Positions 32,020 through 37,529 of a stretch of 37,529 bases of DNA are shown in pieces. The notes under the pieces are model-generated. The model did not search any database, was not told the origin of the DNA, and saw only the letters and a program-made list of their open reading frames with translations. Source of the stretch: an uncultured Bacilli bacterium. Its GTDB lineage: Bacteria; Bacillota_I; Bacilli_A; RF39; UBA660. A program made the translations under genes and the position numbers. The stretch is taken from assembly GCA_934149245.1 (NCBI GenBank), contig CAKPER010000009.1, positions 1 to 37,529 on the forward strand. Reading direction: 5' to 3'. How positions within the stretch are numbered: position 1 is the first letter of the stretch; the number at the start of each line of letters is the position of its first letter.

Positions 32020-33804
32020 TTATAAACCTCCACCTGCTCCAAATGATTCTAATTCATCCTCACTTACAACAACATTTATCTGCATTCTTCTAGAACCACA
32101 TACAAATAAAGCATCACCTTGATTATAACGTTTTATACTTTCTCTTTCATTATCATTTAAATCAATTAACATTGATAAATCATCTACAGATTGTTTCTTC
32201 AATCCCATGATTAAATAATAAGATGAATTATCAAATATAGCTTTACCATGAACAATTATATCTTGTCCAACAAAATCACTTGGTTGTTGAGTAATTATAA
32301 TTGTACCAGTATTATACTTACGAGCTCTTCTTTGTACCTGAGCTAAGAATTCTGCACCCAGAGTATTCTTAGCACTTAAAAGCACATGAGCCTCATCTAC
32401 AGATAATAATGTATTTACATTTGGATTTAAGCATAATCCCCAAGCATACTTTAAAACATTAAATAGTAGTGCGTTTCTTATATTAGCATCACTATTCATT
32501 AATTCTTTTATATTAAATACCAAAAAGTCTCCACTAGCATCTATACTAGTATGTCCATTAAAATAATATCTTAATTCTCTAGTAAATGGTCTAATTTTAA
32601 TTTCCAGTCTTTCCATTATATCTCGCTCACGAGTTTTTTCTGTCATTGATCTAAGTCTTGCTACTATAGTCTCATATACATCTTGCATTACTGGAAAATC
32701 ATTTGATGTAAATCTACTAAAATCACTATTAAAATTAATTCCAAATCTAGCATAAGTATCTTGTACAACTTCACTAAACATATTTAAAACATCTTCTTCT
32801 ATATCAGGAGAATAATATTTCATAAATGCTTTTAAATTCTGAATAGTTGTATTTAATACTGTATATCCTAATCCATTTTTAATATCTGTTTCATCAGCAT
32901 CAACAATTATTTCTAATGGATTAATTAAACCATACGCTCCGCCTTTTCCTAAGTCTATAACTTGTCCACCATACATTTGTGTCATATTACTTATTTCACC
33001 TTCTGGATCAATTGCTACTATTTGATATCCATTTCTTATATGGCTTCTTAACATTAATTTTGCAGCTGTACTTTTTCCTGAACCTGATGTTCCTAAAATA
33101 ATCATATTAGCATTATTTCTATTATTTTCTTTTCTTACTTGATACAAAAATTGATTAAATAAAACTACTCCTCCAGAGAAATCTACACCAAGTAATGTTG
33201 ATAAGCCTTCATCTTTAATACTATCAAAAACAAATGGATACATAGCAGCCATTGTAGATGCTGGCATTGGTGTACCAATTCTTTCTTCTACTTCTTGCTT
33301 CTCAAATATTGGTAACATTGATTTAAATACACGTTCTTGTTCAAAACTCAAAGGAATAGCTCTCATTTCCATAGCATCAAGATAATTCTTTAAGTTTAAT
33401 TTTTTACTTTCAAGTTCATCTTTACTATCTGCTGAAACTAAAATATGCATCTGAAAATCAAATGTCTTTACCTGACTTGCTGTGAATTGTTGAATATAAT
33501 ACTCCAAACTATCAACATCTTGTCTAATTCTCTCTTGAATAGTAATATCTTTCTCTTGTTGATATTTCATCTTTAAGTCAGCTACTTCTTTATTTAACAT
33601 GGTTGCTAAAACAGAAAAAGGTATAGGCATATGTTTTATAACCATCTTTACTCCAGACATATTTGTTAAATTAGACAAATAACCTGGATAAATATATCTT
33701 GGATATGATATTACAGTTAATACTGTACAATATTTATCACTCATTACAAAATCTCTAGGATGCCATTCAATTCCTTTAGGTGCTATTTCACTCTTAAACT
33801 TCAT
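32020..33804 (-). CDS. virB4: VirB4-family T4SS ATPase (main part)
   Basis: 594 residues. The first 200 form the middle VirB4 domain (SYPRYIYPGYLSNL near 33, MHILVSADSKDELESKKLNL near 119). The ATPase domain has Walker A GTSGSGKS (238-245), AIDPEGE (264-270), Walker B LLSVDEAHVLL (466-476), the sensor ITQQPSDF (504-511) and a C-terminal GDALFVCGSRR. The usual N-terminal domain is missing here and is encoded by the preceding gene, whose TAA overlaps this ATG (33802-33804) as TAATG. VirB4 powers substrate transfer and pilus assembly at the membrane. The two frames together would give about 780 residues, the normal VirB4 length. Confidence 0.92.
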   Translation of the reverse strand: MKFKSEIAPKGIEWHPRDFVMSDKYCTVLTVISYPRYIYPGYLSNLTNMSGVKMVIKHMPIPFSVLATMLNKEVADLKMKYQQEKDITIQERIRQDVDSLEYYIQQFTASQVKTFDFQMHILVSADSKDELESKKLNLKNYLDAMEMRAIPLSFEQERVFKSMLPIFEKQEVEERIGTPMPASTMAAMYPFVFDSIKDEGLSTLLGVDFSGGVVLFNQFLYQVRKENNRNNANMIILGTSGSGKSTAAKLMLRSHIRNGYQIVAIDPEGEISNMTQMYGGQVIDLGKGGAYGLINPLEIIVDADETDIKNGLGYTVLNTTIQNLKAFMKYYSPDIEEDVLNMFSEVVQDTYARFGINFNSDFSRFTSNDFPVMQDVYETIVARLRSMTEKTRERDIMERLEIKIRPFTRELRYYFNGHTSIDASGDFLVFNIKELMNSDANIRNALLFNVLKYAWGLCLNPNVNTLLSVDEAHVLLSAKNTLGAEFLAQVQRRARKYNTGTIIITQQPSDFVGQDIIVHGKAIFDNSSYYLIMGLKKQSVDDLSMLIDLNDNERESIKRYNQGDALFVCGSRRMQINVVVSEDELESFGAGGGL

Positions 33805-34364
33805 TATCCTATCACCGTCCCGAAATCAGTCCTCATGCCCCCATTTAAGAAATTATCAAGTATTATTCTTAAATCTTCATTAGATGTTTGAGCACTATCT
33901 AATCCACAATTAGCAAGTCCAGTAATTAATGTTCTAAGTTTCTTCTGAATTAAATCTAAATTTTTTTCTTTAAACAAAATATAATACTCTGTATCTGTAA
34001 CATTATTGTCCATAAAATTATTAGCTTTCATTATATCTTGATTAATCAACTTTCTAATTACAGGATTAGGTGTTTGATTATATAAAAGCTGTAATCTTGC
34101 TAAATATCCACTTATATCTACTGGTCTATCAGCACTTATCAACCAAAAATCAAAATCTACTGTATTATAAAAATTCTTAAGTGCTATAATAGTATTTTCT
34201 TGAGTACCCCCATCTAATATAAAGATATTTCTAGGTCTAATTTTAACTCCTGTAACTCTAGACTTATTATCAAGTATTATAACCCCATTTTCTATTCCCT
34301 TTATAGGAATCCAACTTTCTGTATATTTACCTTTTGGTGTTGGCTGGACGCTTGAATTGTTCAT
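33804..34364 (-). CDS. VirB4 N-terminal-domain protein, separate gene
   Basis: 186 residues from the ATG at 34364 (AAGGATGGTG site); a GTG at 34403 extends the frame but overlaps the PrgI gene more. It matches the N-terminal domain of VirB4/TraC ATPases: WIPIKGIENGVIILDNKSRV, then VKIRPRNIFILDGGTQEN, FDFWLISADRPVDISGYLAR and YILFKEKNLDLIQKKLRTLI. It has no ATPase motif. It overlaps both neighbours (38 bp with PrgI-like, 1-3 bases with virB4), so all are co-translated. The stop-start junction and the ribosome site just before it suggest a real gene split rather than a sequencing error. Confidence 0.82.
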   Translation of the reverse strand: MNNSSVQPTPKGKYTESWIPIKGIENGVIILDNKSRVTGVKIRPRNIFILDGGTQENTIIALKNFYNTVDFDFWLISADRPVDISGYLARLQLLYNQTPNPVIRKLINQDIMKANNFMDNNVTDTEYYILFKEKNLDLIQKKLRTLITGLANCGLDSAQTSNEDLRIILDNFLNGGMRTDFGTVIG

Positions 34365-34656
34365 ATAAACACCATCCTTTCCATACATATCTTCTTCTTT
34401 CACTATAAAATCTATTTATACTTTGTAAAACGCACAAAACATTATGATAATTAGGAATTGGAAACACTAAAAGTCCCGTTATACATCCAGGTAATATTCC
34501 TAATATTGCCATCACTATATTTTCAGTTGGTAATATTATCAATAATAATATTGATATTACCACCCCAACTGAAAATAATATTAAATCAAATGGCCTAAAT
34601 ATATTAAATATCAAAGTTCCTCTTTTAGCATTTGATGGAACTAAATATCCATTCAT
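34327..34656 (-). CDS. PrgI/VirB3-like T4SS membrane protein
   Basis: 109 residues. The N-terminus (VPSNAKRGTLIFNIFRPFDL) is followed by a hydrophobic hairpin, about 24-42 and 48-66, and a basic C-terminus (FYSERRRYVWKGW). This is the PrgI layout: about 100-120 residues, two adjacent helices, located directly before virB4. It is taken as the VirB3 counterpart. The ATG at 34656 has AAGGAG 11-13 bases upstream, a rather long spacer. The gene overlaps the VirB4 N-domain gene by 38 bp. Confidence 0.83.
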   Translation of the reverse strand: MNGYLVPSNAKRGTLIFNIFRPFDLILFSVGVVISILLLIILPTENIVMAILGILPGCITGLLVFPIPNYHNVLCVLQSINRFYSERRRYVWKGWCLYEQFKRPANTKR

Positions 34657-34675
34657 ATAGTATCACACTCCTTTT

Positions 34676-36568
34676 TTATTTTCCACCACTACCTTTATAG
34701 GTTCTAGTCATATTTAATTCTGCTTTATTTAAATCATCCTTGAATTCTGTGAAATTTTCGATTTTTCCACCATTATTTCCATAATCAGTTATCTTAGCTG
34801 TTAAAGTTTTACTAGGCTTATACTCTACATTTATTGTAGAACCATCTGGAGCAGAAACAGGTGTACTAACAACAGTTTCACCATCTTTAGCTCCTGCAAA
34901 ATTTGCCGCCATTACTTTATCAATTTGAGCTTGCCATTTTTTTCTTCTTTCTTCTATATCACCAGCAGTATATTTTTGTTCTCCACTTGCATCAAGTACT
35001 CTAGACATTTGTTGCAAATCTCTAGACATTGCTTCTTCTAAATGCTTGATACTGTCATCATTAGCTAAATCAGATTTAATATCTTTTCCAGCATTATATT
35101 TTTTCTCATAACTAGAATGTTGACTAGGTCCTACTCCAGTAATATCTGAAATCTTATTGCTAGCTCTCTCGCTAAATGGAGTATCTAGATTTTCTATTCT
35201 TCTCATATTTGCTTTGGCTTGTGCCTCACGACCAGCTCCAAATCCACTTAAACCGCCTTTATCAAATCCTGCCTTTGCACCTCTACCAACACTAGTAACA
35301 ATTCCTCCAATGCCACTACGAATATCTTTAAATTTTATTGGTTCCCCATTTTTCTTTTTTTGATGAAGGGCTAATCCAAAACCTGCAGCTCCTATCCCTA
35401 CACCAGCAACAGTACCAGCAGCCATTCCTATTGCAGATTTATTATCTTTATCCATGCCAAGACTGATACCACTCTCGCTAGTAGCAGGGAATATCTTCTT
35501 TAATAAATCTGGAGCTTTTTTAGCAAAAGTAAATATTGCCATAACCATAAAAATAAAAATTATTTTTTTGGTAAAAAATCCAGAATAACCTACAGAAGTA
35601 TAAAAAACACTATCAGCATTATTAAAACCATCAATCAAAATAGCTATTAAATATATAGCAAAATTCAAAATAGCCATTCTTAAAAACACATCTATATAAG
35701 TTGAAAAATAAACTTTTAACCATTTTGTAAACATATTGTCACTTTTTGGCGATAAATAACCAACAATAGCCATGGGTGAAACTATTTGTAAAAATGTTAA
35801 TTGAATTATTCTAACTCCAACACTTATACAATAATTAATTAAAAAATAACAAGCAAATATACCTATCAATGTAGAAAATATAAAATTAAATTCAATGAAA
35901 AACTCAGTAGAATTTGTTTCTTTAATTTTACCCGTTTCAATAATACAGCCATCTTTATATGAAAAATGATTATTTTCAGCAATTTCTTTTTTCAACTCAT
36001 TTATGTAATCTGCACTAGCACATTCATTACTAGTATCATAATTAAGAGATGAATCTAAATTATAAAAAGCAGTAAAAAGTTCTGCAGTTAAAGCGCCACC
36101 AAAATTATCTGTTTCCACCTGTTGAGGCAATAAAAATTTTGGAATAACATTACTCTCTATTATTTCAGATTGAAGTGTCCTTAAAAAACTAAATGCATAA
36201 CTAGACATTCCAAACATTATAATTACAATTATTACTTTCTTTATAATACTTGGAATTCCTTTTTGGTTATCACTAAAGGAATCTGGATTAATTAAAACCT
36301 GAATAAATGAAAAAGCAACCCTAAACATCATTATTACTCCAAGCAATAATCCTACTCTTCCAAATAAACTATTAATTGTATCATTATCCAATAGTTGTCC
36401 ATTGCATAATGCAAAAAAAACATTACAAAAACCTCTAAGCATCTTATATATCATGGAATCAATTCCATAAAAAACAATTCTTACAAAGCTCATAATAACT
36501 TGATAGACAGTATTTTGTGCACCCTTTACCAAATTACTAAAACTAGATATTATACTTAAATTAAACAT
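34676..36568 (-). CDS. VirB6/TrbL-like polytopic T4SS channel protein
   Basis: 630 residues; ATG at 36568 after GGGAGGTG at 6 bases. About seven hydrophobic helices (roughly 23-40, 70-95, 110-130, 225-250, 250-272, 288-312, 333-350), with a 90-residue loop between the third and fourth that has two cysteines (183, 208). VRIIQLTFLQIVSPMAIVGY near 252 is the conserved TrbL/VirB6 segment. A Gly-rich stretch (378-400) is followed by about 230 polar residues, likely cytoplasmic. VirB6 proteins form the inner channel. It lies between the pilin-like and PrgI-like genes, the typical order in Gram-positive T4SS operons. Confidence 0.85.
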   Translation of the reverse strand: MFNLSIISSFSNLVKGAQNTVYQVIMSFVRIVFYGIDSMIYKMLRGFCNVFFALCNGQLLDNDTINSLFGRVGLLLGVIMMFRVAFSFIQVLINPDSFSDNQKGIPSIIKKVIIVIIMFGMSSYAFSFLRTLQSEIIESNVIPKFLLPQQVETDNFGGALTAELFTAFYNLDSSLNYDTSNECASADYINELKKEIAENNHFSYKDGCIIETGKIKETNSTEFFIEFNFIFSTLIGIFACYFLINYCISVGVRIIQLTFLQIVSPMAIVGYLSPKSDNMFTKWLKVYFSTYIDVFLRMAILNFAIYLIAILIDGFNNADSVFYTSVGYSGFFTKKIIFIFMVMAIFTFAKKAPDLLKKIFPATSESGISLGMDKDNKSAIGMAAGTVAGVGIGAAGFGLALHQKKKNGEPIKFKDIRSGIGGIVTSVGRGAKAGFDKGGLSGFGAGREAQAKANMRRIENLDTPFSERASNKISDITGVGPSQHSSYEKKYNAGKDIKSDLANDDSIKHLEEAMSRDLQQMSRVLDASGEQKYTAGDIEERRKKWQAQIDKVMAANFAGAKDGETVVSTPVSAPDGSTINVEYKPSKTLTAKITDYGNNGGKIENFTEFKDDLNKAELNMTRTYKGSGGK

Positions 36569-36587
36569 CTAAAGCACCTCCCAACTA

Positions 36588-37379
36588 TTAAAATTTTATT
36601 CCACAAAGGCTAGGATCTATATCCCAAATCTTACTAGCAATACTCAAAATCACTCCAATAAATGTCGGTATCATGAAAAATGCTATCGCCACTATTACCC
36701 TTTTCATAAATTTAGATTGAGATTTTTTCATCTCATTCTCATCCATTGAAAAAATTCCTTTACCAAAATCAATCATTCCAAAAACGATTAACAATATTGG
36801 AACTGCTATTTTAATTATATTTATAATATCCTGAATTCTTTTTGTTAACTTATCACCTAACATATCTTGACAAGATAAATTTTCTTGTGCAGCCCCCAAA
36901 ATTTCATATTTAGTAGCACTAGTGTCTCCAGAGGAACTACTATTACCAAACTTCCCACTACCAGTAACAGCAACTTTAGAATCCTTTTTATTCCCGGCTG
37001 CTGCAGCTTCACCTTTTGACATACTTTTATTTGATATTGTATATTTATTATTACTAGTTTGACTAGCATATTTAGGGCAAGTATCAAAATTAGTCTTAAC
37101 AGCTTTAGCTAATTTAATCGTATATTTTTTACCACATGTTGCTTTTTTTTCACTATCTTTAGTACATTTCTTCCAATTATCTGAATCATTGCCACGCGTT
37201 GTTGAAGAATAATAATAAGTCAATTTTTTCCCTTTTTGTACTATTTTAACCTTAAGTCCTGGAGTATATTGTGATGAAGTTTTTAATGGCAATACACATG
37301 AATCTTCCGCATTAACATTCAAACTCATCGAAAAAAACATTGTTATTCCTAATATTATTAATAAAATTTTGTTTCTCAT
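36588..37379 (-). CDS. VirB2/TrbC-like membrane protein with an exported N-terminal domain
   Basis: 263 residues; ATG at 37379 with GAGGTG at 8 bases. A signal peptide (1-24, ending NVNAED) is followed by a Cys-containing outside domain (Cys27, and Cys at about 77, 86 and 104 region). A Gly/Ser/Ala-rich linker leads to LSCQDMLGDKLTKRIQDIIN and two C-terminal helices (about 183-209 and 226-250), the TrbC/VirB2 layout in which the second is preceded by SKFMKRVIVAIAFFMIPTFI. It is first in the operon, where pilin-like genes usually are. It is much longer than normal pilins, so it may be a minor subunit or a scaffold. Confidence 0.75.
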   Translation of the reverse strand: MRNKILLIILGITMFFSMSLNVNAEDSCVLPLKTSSQYTPGLKVKIVQKGKKLTYYYSSTTRGNDSDNWKKCTKDSEKKATCGKKYTIKLAKAVKTNFDTCPKYASQTSNNKYTISNKSMSKGEAAAAGNKKDSKVAVTGSGKFGNSSSSGDTSATKYEILGAAQENLSCQDMLGDKLTKRIQDIINIIKIAVPILLIVFGMIDFGKGIFSMDENEMKKSQSKFMKRVIVAIAFFMIPTFIGVILSIASKIWDIDPSLCGIKF

Positions 37380-37405
37380 TTCTAAAACACCTCATACCTA
37401 GAATT

Positions 37406-37414
37406 ATTATATCA
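37406..37414 (-). promoter_or_regulatory. extended -10 promoter of the T4SS-like operon
   Basis: TGa followed by TATAAT (37406-37411) on minus, between the upstream terminator and the VirB2-like ribosome site. No clear -35. Confidence 0.55.
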
Positions 37415-37424
37415 TACAATAATC

Positions 37425-37457
37425 AAAAAAAGAAGATTTTTTTATAATCTTCTTTTT
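37425..37457 (-). terminator. intrinsic terminator upstream of the T4SS-like operon
   Basis: A 12-bp perfect stem (37446-37457 with 37427-37438), a 7-base loop and T runs; it can work on both strands. It isolates the operon from whatever lies beyond the right edge. Confidence 0.85.
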
Positions 37458-37458
37458 C

Positions 37459-37496
37459 AGAGTGTTGACAAAGTTCAATACTCTTTTCTTTTTTTC
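37459..37496 (+). terminator. second hairpin, terminator-like on the plus strand
   Basis: A 10-bp stem with one G.T pair (37459-37468 with 37475-37484), a 6-base loop and a T-rich tail to 37496 on plus. No plus-strand gene precedes it, so on minus it may instead be a structured RNA element before the terminator at 37425-37457. The remaining sequence to the edge shows no gene. Confidence 0.5.
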
Positions 37497-37529
37497 TAAA
37501 GTATTGTATAATTACTTTGTAAGGTTGCT

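Noticed and set aside
28821..37379. Prophage
   Set aside because: No capsid, portal, terminase or tail gene is present; the genes fit a type IV secretion-like operon.
1..37529. tRNA, rRNA or known riboswitch
   Set aside because: Intergenic gaps are short and AT-rich, and I saw no tRNA-like GTTCGA arm or conserved riboswitch core; a covariance-model search was not possible.

Overview
The window is AT-rich DNA of a low-GC Gram-positive bacterium. It carries spoIIGA-sigE, two YjcZ-type small proteins, a TagO/rhamnose wall-polysaccharide locus and many GTG/TTG starts behind strong AGGAGG-type ribosome sites. Together these point to an endospore-forming Bacillota, probably an uncultured gut Bacilli-like lineage; the lineage is inference. 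Nearly all genes are on the minus strand. Only three genes near 15.3-20.4 kb are on plus.

Region 1 (1-15.1 kb, minus) is a rhamnose-containing cell-wall polysaccharide locus. In transcription order it holds a zinc-ribbon membrane protein and a DUF2752 protein; a GtrB-like glycosyltransferase, a GtrA flippase and a lipoprotein; tagO and rfbA-rfbD-rfbB-rfbC; then, after a weak terminator, an SGNH hydrolase, an acyltransferase 3, a decayed GT2 gene, a DUF616/TOD1-like transferase, a WsaF-like transferase, a GT4, and a Wzt/Wzm ABC exporter (Wzm runs off the left edge). The logic is that TagO primes undecaprenyl phosphate, RmlABCD makes dTDP-rhamnose, the transferases build the chain, Wzm/Wzt exports it, and GtrA/GtrB, AT3 and SGNH decorate it outside. 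This resembles streptococcal rhamnose polysaccharide loci. Strong SigA-like promoters lie at 14302-14330, 12178-12206 and 3974-4003.

Region 2 (15.2-20.5 kb, plus) encodes surface proteins: an anchored protein with two DUF6273-like halves, an anchored phosphodiester glycosidase, and a secreted protein with four ricin-type beta-trefoils (12 QxW-type repeats) ending in a GH25 muramidase.

Region 3 (20.5-28.8 kb, minus) is core chromosome: an unusual fusion of a left-handed beta-helix domain to GlmM, a small unknown protein, topA, sigE, spoIIGA and parE. Several intrinsic terminators are visible, and two sit on top of neighbouring signals.

Region 4 (28.8-37.5 kb, minus) starts with two tiny coat-type proteins (42 and 26 aa) behind a SigK-like promoter inside a perfect inverted repeat. 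Next is a type IV secretion-like operon: VirB2-like, VirB6-like, PrgI/VirB3-like, a VirB4 split into two translationally coupled genes, a membrane-anchored SpoIID plus M15 peptidase fusion, and an unknown membrane protein. No relaxase, coupling protein or integrase is in the window, so it may be the edge of an integrative element or a resident machine. The SpoIID-M15 hydrolase with the split VirB4, beside sporulation genes, is the most promising undescribed arrangement here.
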